From contig CM060847.1 in NCBI GenBank assembly GCA_030737835.1, positions 18,353,280-18,417,279 of the forward strand: 64,000 bases of DNA, in the 5' to 3' direction. A program made the translations under genes and the position numbers. The stretch's first letter is position 1. Each line of letters starts with the position of its first letter. The notes beneath the pieces are model-generated. The model was given only the letters and a program-made list of their open reading frames with translations. It had not been told where the DNA came from and ran no database searches. Below, piece after piece: positions 23,718 to 32,630 of this stretch. Source of the DNA: Acorus gramineus (lineage: Eukaryota > Streptophyta > Magnoliopsida > Acorales > Acoraceae).

Positions 23718-23868
23718 CCATTGAAGGAGATAAACCTTATCTTTGTCCAAGCTGAGATCACAATTCTGCCTCCCACTTATAATCTCCAATGCAACGACTC
23801 CGAATCCAAACACATCAACCTTCTTTGTTAGGTGGCCCCAGAGCGTGTACTCAGGTGCGAGATAACCA
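23718..23868 (-). pseudogene. LRR-RLK kinase exon with APE motif
   Basis: 151 nt between an AG acceptor (23870-23869) and a GTATGT donor (23717-23712). It encodes [32 protein letters not shown], i.e. the activation-segment end (APE) and the helix F aspartate region (DVFGFGV). Open in the expected frame. Confidence 0.88.
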
Positions 23869-23983
23869 CTTCAAAATTATCCACGAAACAGGATATTTTG
23901 TTATTATTGTACGATTTATAAACTTCAAATTTTTTGTTAGCAAGTTATAAAATGAAATAGATATAGTGGTCAGCAATGCTTAC

Positions 23984-24174
23984 TATGTCCCTGTAACTCT
24001 AGTGCTCAAATGAGTCTTCTTGTCATCGTAGAGCTTGGCCAGGCCGAACTCTGATATCTTGGGGTTTAAATCCGCATCGAGCAATATATTGTTGGCCATG
24101 ACGTCCCGATGTACAATCCGGACTCTAGATTCCTCATGAAGGTATGCTAGGCCTCTAGCAGTACCCAAGCATAT
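23984..24174 (-). pseudogene. LRR-RLK kinase exon with altered HRD/DFG motifs
   Basis: Encodes CLGTARGLAYLHEE, then IVHRDVMANNILLD, KISEFGLAKL and STRVTGT, ending at a GTAAGC donor (23983-23978). Compared with the near-universal HRDVKxxN and DFG motifs, the catalytic-loop lysine is Met and the magnesium-binding Asp of DFG is Glu. The upstream half of this exon (VAxK lysine, helix C, hinge) cannot be found: sequence from 24175 to 24960 has no kinase similarity. Confidence 0.85.
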
Positions 24175-24974
24175 GTTGGAAAAGTGAGCTATTATCAAAT
24201 ACAAAACAAAAAGAATATGAAGACAGGAATTAGAAGAGCCTGCTATGGAGTCACGTGGCAACGTTGTCTTCAAAACAGAATATGCCCCCTTAATCGCATA
24301 AGGTTCTCGACAATGTGTCCCCAAGATATAACCACCCAGCTCTCGCTGTTCTCTTCTTGGTGCAAGCAGGAAGAGAAGTCGAACCGGTCGCAGACTTGAT
24401 CGCCCAAAAGAACAAGAAAAAATAATAACTCTGTATGTGTGGAGGTTCTAGTGGAACACTTAAATTTTTCACATATTTATTAAATCTTTGCGAATGTGGC
24501 TTTTTTATAGGCACAGAGATTTGACCGTTGGAGGTGTAACATTATTACGTTAACAATAATTACACGCGTCATTTATGGTAAGCGTTTCGGTTACTATATT
24601 TATTTTCAACGTTTAAAATTCAAATGTTGCTAGCCGTTACAAAAAACAAAACATTTATTCCCATTAAATTTTTAATCTTTATTTAGAAACTAATTAATAC
24701 ATCTTTTTTTAAGTAAATGTATTAATTTTCCAACAATCCTCCACAAGATTAAATAATTTTATTATAAAGAAAATAAAAAATAAAATTGGGCGATACAATA
24801 CTGTGCATTCAGTGAGGTAGCTGAGGGCTTTGAACCTCACTTAGTGTTAACCAACTTCCATTTGAAGGGACGTAGTGAACTAGGTCTTGAACTAGACCCT
24901 TTTGATCAAACAAATCTGAGTTTTCAGTAAGAACAATGCTTAAGCATGTAACGTTAATGTAATTGAAGGATTAC
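24175..24974. other. Non-kinase sequence replacing part of an LRR-RLK exon
   Basis: 800 bp between the glycine-loop exon and the HRD exon. In intact relatives this interval should contain an exon coding roughly 90 residues. I see none on the minus strand. A poly-A/T-rich stretch near 24700-24790 and unrelated frames are present. The most likely history is deletion combined with insertion of a small element whose ends I cannot define. Confidence 0.55.
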
Positions 24975-25093
24975 CTTATAAACTTGGCCAAATCCTCCCT
25001 CTCCCAGTTTATTAGAATCATTGAAATCTTCAGTAGCTGTGCTTAGCTCAGCATAACTGAAAGTGTTGGGCCTAGCACCAGTTCCTAGAAGCT
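24975..25093 (-). pseudogene. LRR-RLK juxtamembrane and glycine-loop exon
   Basis: 119 nt, AG acceptor at 25095-25094 and GTAATC donor from 24974. Encodes [20 protein letters not shown] and the kinase P-loop [12 protein letters not shown]. Its 2-nt start completes the codon left by the transmembrane exon, so the splice phase is conserved. Confidence 0.9.
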
Positions 25094-25170
25094 CTGAAAA
25101 TCCAGCAATAGTACTAGTTAAATTACTGATGCTGAAATGGAATCATTAGCCTTTTGAATGTTACAAGTAC

Positions 25171-25344
25171 CTTCATCTTCAGCCATTCGTAACCTTCTCT
25201 GTTTCCTTCTCCACATGAAAACTCCAAATAGAAGCATCAGGGCCAAAATTCCAATAGGAACTATAATACCAACAACTAAACCGGTCTTTGCCTTTTTCGC
25301 CGAAGAAGTCGTTGGTGGAACATTAGAAACAGTGCCTTTAAAAT
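25171..25344 (-). pseudogene. LRR-RLK transmembrane exon
   Basis: 174 nt, encoding DFKGTVSNVPPTTSSAKKAK, a hydrophobic segment (GLVVGIIVPIGILALMLLF), then a basic stop-transfer WRRKQRRLR. Borders are TTTCAG / GTACTTG. This is the single-pass anchor between the malectin ectodomain and the kinase. Confidence 0.92.
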
Positions 25345-25430
25345 CTGAAACTCAAGAAATAGAAAGAAGGAACAAATGAGTACAATGTTAAAACAAAACT
25401 CCAAAAGGAAGTTGTTATAAAATATATTAC

Positions 25431-25629
25431 CTTTGGGAGATGCACTGATGGCTGAAATCATTGGCCCATGTAGTCCTTGATAAGGTATACAACAAGTACC
25501 CTTTCCTGCCCAGAAGAGATGAATCTCAAGGAAGTTGTTTGGCACGGAAGCGATGAATTCCTTCTTGATAGCTTTAAAAGACCCCCCAGCTTCTTTTCTG
25601 ATATCAAAATCTTTTTGTACAAGGTTTCC
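25431..25629 (-). pseudogene. LRR-RLK malectin domain, C-terminal exon
   Basis: 199 nt, from NLVQKDFDIRKEAGGSFK through LEIHLFWAGKGTCCIP to GPMISAISASPK, with AG and GTAATA borders. It is the second half of the carbohydrate-binding-like malectin fold typical of this RLK group. Open throughout. Confidence 0.9.
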
Positions 25630-25745
25630 CTGAATAGTAGTGTTACATGAATATGACTAGAAATATTTGGAATTCTATTATACAATAATTAGTGATAGAT
25701 TGTATGGTAACAAAATTCGTTGTCACAAAATGCTTGAATGCTTAC

Positions 25746-26122
25746 TTGGATATAGATATCAAAAACTCGCTTTCCAAGACTCGTTCATTTGGGAGGATAC
25801 TCAAATAAAGTCTCTGCAAATTGTAGACTTACTGTGTAGTTCCCATTTTGAAGTCCGAGACCATAGTATCTTAGTGAAGATGGTGATTGTCTCGCACTCT
25901 GGAATAGCTCAGAGTCCAATGTATTGGTGAATTGGGAAAGACTGCTCACTACATATGTTTGATTTGGGCTATTTATATAGTTCCCAATATTGCTAACCGC
26001 CCACCTTTGTGTGTCAGTAACATAATATGATGCAGCACCAAGGTTCTCAGTCTCTTTGTCAAAAGAAGTCTGATCAGAGGTTGTCATGGCTTTACCACCA
26101 CAATTGATTGCGAAAGTATAAT
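25746..26122 (-). pseudogene. LRR-RLK malectin domain, first exon, with nonsense codon
   Basis: 377 nt, starting YTFAINCGG and including LGAASYYVTDTQRWAVSN and SSLRYYGLGLQNGNYTV. An in-frame TGA at 25787-25785 follows YPPK, where relatives have a tryptophan. The frame then resumes with SLGKRVFDIYIQ up to a GTAAGC donor (25745-25740). The nonsense change alone would truncate the protein before the membrane anchor. Confidence 0.9.
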
Positions 26123-26244
26123 CTGATGAAAAAGATTTTCAGAACATCAGAGAGTTACAACACTACTAATTGAAATACTTAATAGAACTATCCAATATTA
26201 TGTGAAGTAAGTTAGATGTACATCGCGCAGATGATAAAACTTAC

Positions 26245-26316
26245 AACAGAGTTAATTGTTGATATTCATCCATGTTGGATGGTAAACCACCTGAAATCTT
26301 GTTATTTCTCAAAATT
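26245..26316 (-). pseudogene. LRR exon (ILRNNKISGGLPSNMDEYQQ)
   Basis: 72-nt exon, one 24-residue leucine-rich repeat, AG acceptor and GTAAG donor. Following LRR and linker exons expected before the malectin domain are not present in the 120 bp up to 26122. Confidence 0.85.
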
Positions 26317-26474
26317 CTGCAAGATAGTACATCAACCATTCAGAATTTTAAATATATCTTCCATTTCATTCTACATGAATGTTCAGTTACGTATACATAA
26401 TTTGCTTTCTATGATAAAAACTCAAAATACTAGAATTTGGGGTGAAGAAGTGAAGGAGGAGACAATAATCTTAC

Positions 26475-26549
26475 AAGGAGCTTAAGGACTTCATATTCTT
26501 GATAAAATCAAACGACGAGGAACTTCCATTGGTCAAGTCGCTTATTCAC
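26475..26549 (-). pseudogene. LRR-region exon with nonsense codon
   Basis: 75-nt exon encoding ISDLTNGSSSSFDFIKNMKS. Its second codon position (26548-26546) is TGA where relatives usually carry arginine, consistent with CGA to TGA decay. Borders AACAG / GTAAG. Confidence 0.8.
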
Positions 26550-26666
26550 CTGTTAATTCATAAATACTTTGGAGTAAAAAAGGAAGAACAAGCTCTGTGA
26601 ATGTTCCTATCCATTTAGACATCCAAAATTTTTCACCCAATGCAAAAGTGAGAAAGAAGAACTCAC

Positions 26667-26738
26667 AAAGTGGACAACTTCGTAAGACGAGAGAAACTTG
26701 AAGGAATTGGGCCCTGGAAAGAGTTCCCTTGAAACTGC
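26667..26738 (-). pseudogene. LRR exon (QFQGNSFQGPIPSSFSRLTK)
   Basis: 72 nt, exact LRR exon length, ATAG acceptor and GTGAGT donor. Open. Confidence 0.88.
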
Positions 26739-26739
26739 C

Positions 26740-27639
26740 TATAGAAGAATATGCGGAGTTAGAAGTTTTTTAAAATTTCAATCAGTTATAATTACATGCT
26801 TTGTAACAATATGGATCACACCTAAAAAATAAAAACAATGTGAATCACCACATCATCATAGCAATATTGTGTCAATTTTTTATTGCTTCCCCATTTCTTG
26901 GTAGTCTATAATGTTGCTGGAGTACTGATAGAAGCTTGTGGATTATCTTAAGGATGAACAAAACAAAAACAAAACTTGATATAGGAGAGAATGGTGAATC
27001 ATCAACTATATAGATTAGCTACAATAGAGTTGTTTGTATTTGAGGTTGGTTATTCTCATCTTCTCGCCCAAAATGAGGAATGAGAAATTTTTTACAACAA
27101 GTTATGAGAAGCGCTGAAGCATGAAATGTTGAATATCCTAAAAAGAAAATAAATATAAAGATATAGAAGAGAGGAAGAGAGACAACAAAGCACAAAAGAG
27201 AGAGACAGCATCTCGAAATATTGTTTATATTCACTTCGTGAAGAGATTTGATATAATAATTTTGGAAGTCGAGCAGTTGTTTGTTAATCACGTTATCTAA
27301 AGCCGCCTTACTAGAGTGATCAAGAGGATTTGCATCGCTTACTACTTCTTTAATGAATATATGGTCACATATTATTATTTCTATAAATTTTGTATATTTT
27401 GTCTATGTTAATGTAAGTGTGTCGATCTCCATGAGCTACATGTCGTTGTTCTAATCCAATTTCGATGATTCAGGTCAGCTTCATGAAAATTATCAGGTCG
27501 TAACTGTTGAGGGCAAATTGAGATCCATTTTCTTTTGGCAGTTATTTCTTTTTTCAATAAAAGATTTAATGTATAAAAGCAGAGAAGCTTTGAATCTATT
27601 GAATCACACACTAAAAAGATATAATCAATTTGAACTTAC
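26740..27639. other. Enlarged intron of the LRR-RLK pseudogene
   Basis: 900 bp separates two adjacent LRR exons that are normally about 100 bp apart. No ORF or repeat ends are recognisable. A (GA)-rich stretch lies near 27175-27210. An old insertion is possible. Confidence 0.4.
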
Positions 27640-27711
27640 AAATCGGTCATTCTAGTCCAACTGCCAATGAAGTCTGGTAATTTTCCAGTGAAGTTGTTGT
27701 CCATAGCCCAC
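27640..27711 (-). pseudogene. LRR exon (WAMDNNFTGKLPDFIGSWTR)
   Basis: 72 nt, TTTCAG acceptor, GTAAGT donor, open. Consensus positions of the LxxLxLxxNxLxGxIP repeat are kept. Confidence 0.9.
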
Positions 27712-27978
27712 CTGAAAATTTTTAAATAATGAGAAGGAGACACCTTATGTAAATATAGTGAACGATATGAAAACGGATTATTCCATTCAATAAATTGTAA
27801 ATTCAGAGAGAAAATCTCATTCATAAACATGTCTTTACTTTTCAAATCAACATCTGTAAGAAACTAAGTGTAACCTTTAAATTTGGTTCAAACTACAGCC
27901 TCTGTATCAATGCACAATAGTACTTTATATATCAATCACACCTTGCTATAAACATTACCAGTGCTCTCCTATACTTAC

Positions 27979-28053
27979 AGTATTTTGAACTTCGTTAAGT
28001 TGGCGAAGCTCGACGGAATCTCACCACTTAATGCTCCACAACTGTTGATGTAC
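27979..28053 (-). pseudogene. LRR exon (YINSCGALSGEIPSSFANLT)
   Basis: 75 nt, AACAG acceptor, GTAAGT donor. In relatives this repeat directly follows the one encoded at 36387-36455 on the plus strand. This supports the reading that the minus copy lost the preceding exons. Confidence 0.9.
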
Positions 28054-28129
28054 CTGTTTTGATTTGGAATTGTGATATGCAGAGGAACCATGAAATTTTC
28101 ATACACAATAAAAAATTAATGAGATACCT

Positions 28130-28412
28130 AAAACAAAATACAGAATCACTTAGGGGAACTGAAACCTTTGTAAGATTTAGTTTTTGTGAATTAATTTCTC
28201 AGAAGTAAAATTTTAAACTTAATTTTCATACTTGTCTGCCTAAGTTTATGTCAGATGGATAGGATATTAATCATAATAGAAAATGATAGGTTAATTCAAA
28301 TTTTATCAAGGTTACCCTACTTAATCCCTCCCATGAAGCATACAAAATTGTATGCATTAAATTTATTCAAATACATAATTCAGTTTTTGCGAACGTATGT
28401 ACGTACTTCAAA
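28130..28412 (-). repeat. Inverted repeat arm 1 (LRR-RLK intron 1)
   Basis: Reverse complement matches 35163-35612 with scattered differences (for example GGTTACCCTACTTAATCCCT and GTTTATGTCAGATGGATAGG). Arm 2 carries about 150 bp extra near 35232-35384. Confidence 0.8.
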
Positions 28413-29462
28413 AAAAACAGAGAACAAAAAACAGAAAATAATAAAAAAAATAATCTAAAAACATTTAGGTACTGCAAAATGGTTTTATGTGACATTTTCT
28501 ATTGAATGATAAATGTTCTACCGGGTAGGGCCCCAGTATTAACCCACCCACCAACCCAATCCTAATTTGTATCCATACTGTGAATCAGATTCACTGAAGA
28601 TTTCAAGATTGCATGCAAACAATTCCGAATTCTATTGATATACCTAACCATTCTCGCGAAGGCTGATAATTGAACCAGATAAAAATGCATAACCTTTCCA
28701 TCTTTAAGACCACCTAACAATAATTGTCCCAAATGGGCAATTTTAAATACTCAATTGAGGAAGATCAGTGGCAACTTCAAATATATATGCTATTATTGCA
28801 AGAAATCCCAAATGGGGGACCAGTAATAATTTTGGTCTTGAAATGTAGCCAGATCCATCCCTACAAAATGAATATCCATTTTTTTTTTGCCTCTCATTTT
28901 GTGAGACTTTGATATATCCAGCCATTTTTAGCATCACTTTTTAGTCTTTGAGTCATGTATTTAGTTAGAGGTCATACCGATAGAGTCATGATCCTGTGTG
29001 TGACCAATTTACTTTTTAACCGAACACATTTTAAATCAACAATAACAAAACGACGTGTTTTCATATTGGATTGAGTCAAAAAATTTGTTACTAAATCTTT
29101 CCCAATATAGAAATGTAAATATCCTTATAAATTCATAGGACCTCAAATAAAAGGGTACGTAGGACCAAAAGTTGCTCTAAAAAATAGTTGGATACAGCAA
29201 TTTTTTATTTAAAAATGTTACACACACTTTTTTTTTTCAACCCCAAGTGCACTACTCTCATTTTCATTTTTCTTTAAATAACATATATCATCTTATGAAT
29301 TGTGTAGATTCTTTCATAAAAAATTCTTGAAAAAAAGTCTAAAGAGTTTTATGCTTTCACAATGAGTATATATATGGCTAATAACGAATATGAAACTAGC
29401 TAGAAACGAGGTTGGAAAAAGCACCGTAACAATGCTCTTTCCATTTTGTGTGTGGGTGCCAT

Positions 29463-29493
<31 letters not shown>
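29463..29493. repeat. (AG)n microsatellite
   Basis: About 15 AG units in the same context as the tracts at 1051 and 1210. Confidence 0.93.
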
Positions 29494-29496
<3 letters not shown>

Positions 29497-29583
29497 GTGC
29501 ATGTAGGTGACTAACAAAGTATATGAAACTAAAACGAGGTTAAAAAAGACTGTATGTAACAACGCGAGAAAGAGAGAACTGAC

Positions 29584-29670
29584 CTTCAGAAGGTTTTGTT
29601 GTAGTTTGAGCATCCAATCTCCCCACCAAGCATGAAAGGCTTACAATACCACCAAAGACAAGCAAGACAT
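29584..29670 (-). pseudogene. LRR-RLK exon 1, 3' part (signal peptide core and mature N-terminus)
   Basis: After the solo LTR, exon 1 continues with LLVFGGIVSLSCLVGRLDAQ and TTTKPSE, and ends in phase 1 at a GTCAGT donor (29583-29578). Joined with 32275-32241 it parallels the isolated exon at 1244-1367. Apart from the LTR insertion, no stop is seen in this piece. Confidence 0.82.
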
Positions 29671-32240
29671 TGTCACGCCCCAGGGCGGCCGTCCCCGAGA
29701 CGTGGCAAGTATATATAATATCAGCAGTCTATACAGGAGATCAATAACATACTCTAAACAACATCAAAATGACAACACAGACAGAAAGGTGGCTGACATA
29801 ATATATACAAATAGCGGAAGCTAAAAGACTGAGTCTGTAATTCAAAGACATATTACAGACCCGATACATAATCAACTGTCATGTGAGAGCCAATATATAC
29901 AATGACATCCAAATATAATACAAACGTGTGCCCAAGCACATAATACAATACATACAATAAAAAGGGATGCTGATGGCCTCTCACTCGCAGAACGTGGCGC
30001 TGCTCCGCTACTGCTGATGTGCCTCGGGGAGCTCCTCCTTCAGATCCGACTCAGATATAACTGGAGAAAAATATATGCGAGGGGTGAGCCACACGCTCAG
30101 TGAATAGCACAACCCATGCATCACAATTCATATTAACCTTAAATGATTTATAATCCCTAAGTGGGAATAACTACACAATCCAGTGGGTCGTTACATCGCC
30201 GACCCACCACACCCTCACCCTCACCCTACAGGGGTGACATGGTCTCTTGGGACAGACTAGACTGCTAATCACCCTTGGCCCACCGATAGTCTCTCCACTC
30301 CGTAGCTTGCCTGGTATACTCCCACGATCAGCACAGTCCGACGCATCGGAGGTACCTACAGATGGGAGCCCTCTGTCAGGACAGCCTGTCTAACGCTGGG
30401 GAGTCTCTACACGGATCCAACGAAGGGAAGAGAAACAGCCTACCCACACGGATACGATCCTCTTGGATCCGTCGTCAACGCTTCCTAACCTTTCTAATGT
30501 CATGAATTCTCGCGAATTCCTCCAGGGCGCATAACTAAGATGCGGCGAAGCATATATTATAACCACAAGGTTATAATATCCTCTAAGGCATGCTAATTAC
30601 CATAAACTCGCATTTGATTTAAATAAATTAAACTAAATGGGACACATGCGTAGGTCGAGGCTTTCCTAGCATGAAAACATGGTATCGCGATGCATGGGCC
30701 TTTATACATATCATAAGGGTGCATATCCCTAACATACAAGGTCTAGGGTGGCATGGATACTACATAATAATCATGCATGCATAGTTACACTTAATACTAG
30801 TTAATATGCAACTATGGTGCCCCAGGTGAGGGCAATACACGCCTAAGTATATAGAACGCCTCCCTACTGGGTTGGATTGTCGCACTCACCAACACGTGGG
30901 TCGTCGCGTGACCGCCCGTCAAGATCTGCAAGACATGGGTAATCAAAATGGTGAGTAATCTATACAAATACGGAAGAAATACGCTAGAAATACCCAATAC
31001 TCGGACAAGCATACATACGGGCCCGCACGCACGCGTGTCCGAGTGCCCCGACACACTCCCGCACCCACGACAGCCATGCGCATGGCCACGCGCACGCACA
31101 CGCACGCCCGCCCGGGCCCTGGGCGCACAGCCGTGCCCCAGCCCGCGCGCCCAGGCACCCTGCCGCTCGCGCGCGCACCAGCGTCAACCCGCGCGTACTG
31201 CGCCCCTACGTTGCGCTCCGCGCGCACGCCCTCGCGCCTGCGCATACGCACGCGCGCCAGCCAGCGCACCCGACTGCGCGCGCCTGCACTGCCTGCGCGC
31301 GCAGACTCGCGCGCACGCGCGCGGATGACCCCGCACGCGCGCCCGAGCCAAACCCACTCCCTTCCTCAGCCCTCCCACACCCCTAACACACATGCATACC
31401 ATGCACACTCCATATGCACACCCTAACATGCATCTAAACAAGGAAATGGGAGGAGAAGGACTCACCCAAGGGAGGAAGAACCAAAGGGGGAACTCGGGTG
31501 CCCTTCGCGCACCGAATCGCCACCACCCAGACCACCACCACCAAGATCTCTTCTCAGCCCAAGAATGGCTGAAAACAGAGGACAAAAGGTGCCATGAGAG
31601 GAGGTCAAACAAAGGGAAACACAAATCCAAGACCATGGAAAGGTAGATCGGGTCCTCACCTTCCTTTTCTCCTTCAATGGCTTTTCTTTTTAACCACCTC
31701 TACTAGATCAAATGGAGGATTTAAAGAGAGGGGATGAGGGTTTGTGAGTGAGTGAGAGAGAGAAGAAGATGAATAGGAAGGGGTGCATGCCTAAGTGAGG
31801 CCACACACACACACAGCTCACTCACACACTCACCACCAAGGGCACTTAGGTCATTTTAGGTGAGCTTTGACTTGGGTCAACTCATCCACACAAACAAACA
31901 AAAACTTTTGACCAAGTCAAGGGTCAAACTTGACTTGGTCAAAGTCATCTTTGACTTGGTCAAGTCTCCCTATGACTTCCCGCTTGGTCAAAACCCGGAT
32001 ACGATTCGGAACTGCAAAATTCTAAAACGTTACCGGAATTCGATGAAATTTTTGTGAGTGGCTTGAAATGGCACCAGGACACATAATATGTAGTTAGATT
32101 TTCAATCGGAGTTCTCAAGCTCATGATGATAGCCAAAAGTTTGAAATTTTAGCGGTTCCGATCGAAAAAAAGAAAAAGTTGAAAAACTGCCAGAATGCTC
32201 CAATGGTGACCAGAAGGCTAAAAGTGACACATATATAACA
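29671..32240 (-). mobile_element. Solo LTR of a Tekay/Del-like Gypsy element
   Basis: 2570 bp beginning TGTCACGCCCC and ending ACACATATATAACA on the plus strand, i.e. an LTR in minus orientation. Its ends match the LTR at 57737-60609. It sits inside LRR-RLK exon 1. The left flank is GACAT (29666-29670) and the right flank GCATG, read as the duplication GACAT with one base lost. There is no internal region, hence a solo LTR from LTR-LTR recombination. It holds the conserved intron-like interval 31465-30926 (GTGAGT...GCAG). Confidence 0.88.
30926..31465 (-). other. Intron-like interval inside the solo LTR
   Basis: Donor GTGAGT at 31465, acceptor CTTGCAG ending at 30926, 540 bp. It encloses the CpG-rich tract 31020-31330. 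The same borders occur at the same place in every long LTR here. Confidence 0.5.
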
Positions 32241-32275
32241 GCATGATGAAGTGGCAGAGATGATGTTCTTGTTAG
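32241..32275 (-). pseudogene. LRR-RLK exon 1, 5' part
   Basis: Minus-strand codons RTSSLPLHH join, across the solo LTR, to the exon piece at 29670-29584. Similarity with exon 1 at 1244-1367 stops at 32272-32275. The original ATG context is replaced by CCTCTAAC..., although an in-frame ATG exists at 32297. The start is therefore either altered or lost to another insertion. Confidence 0.65.
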
Positions 32276-32630
32276 AGGTTTTTTAAAATATATTTTCATG
32301 TGTCTTGTAAGTTGTGTTTTTGTTTGTAACTTTATGTGTTGGGTTTTTAGTCCCACATCGATTAAAGAGGAAATTGTTTGATACTATATAAAGTGTGGTG
32401 TGTATAAAGTAATGTTTACTTTAGGAATGGTAAGGTGTTATACACACGATGCTTTAGCCTTCTGGTCAAATGTGGCGCTTTGTTGGCGCACTTGGCTTAA
32501 GGAGAACCTAATACAGAGGTCTTGGTTTACTTGGGTTCTTCTTTTGCATTCTGTCCATCATCGTTGGTGCAAACTCTAGTGATATATCACTTTGAGTTAT
32601 TCTACAGACGAATTTGCAGTAACCCTTTGC
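32276..32630 (+). repeat. LTR-like AT-rich segment of unknown family
   Basis: Begins TGTTAGAGG exactly where exon 1 similarity stops, and contains TCCCACATCGATTAAAGAGG and a TATA-like ACTATATAAAG, both common in short Copia-type LTRs. I find no partner LTR, primer site or target duplication. It could equally be the native promoter of the LRR-RLK read from the other strand. Confidence 0.3.

Larger units (their letters stand above)
23178..28053 (-). pseudogene. LRR receptor-like kinase (malectin type, LRR VIII-2-like), pseudogene body
   Basis: On the minus strand, five LRR exons, two malectin exons, a transmembrane exon and four kinase exons are recognisable, mostly with good GT...AG borders. 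The architecture is that of plant plasma-membrane LRR-malectin receptor kinases. It cannot be functional. Exons 2-5 are absent between exon 1 (29584) and the first LRR exon here (28053). The LRR-to-malectin linker exons are absent between 26245 and 26122. The kinase exon with the ATP-binding lysine, helix C and hinge is missing between 24975 and 24174. Nonsense codons lie at 26548-26546 and 25787-25785. The catalytic motifs are altered too. The locus is flanked by another, inverted copy (35163-36455). Confidence 0.88.
28054..29583. other. Intron 1-derived sequence of the LRR-RLK pseudogene
   Basis: Runs from the exon 1 donor (29583) to the first remaining LRR exon. 28130-28412 is inverted-repeated at 35163-35612, where it precedes exon 2, so it is intron 1 sequence brought next to a later exon by deletion of exons 2-5. 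An (AG)n tract lies at 29463-29493. Confidence 0.6.

Noticed and set aside
30176..30240. CRISPR-like or regular spaced repeats in the LTRs
   Set aside because: Eukaryotic LTR internal repeats without spacer regularity; nothing resembles a CRISPR array.
32273..32630. Complete extra Copia LTR starting TGTTAGAGG
   Set aside because: LTR-like motifs are present but no partner, TSD, primer site or defined end could be found, so only a low-confidence repeat is listed.
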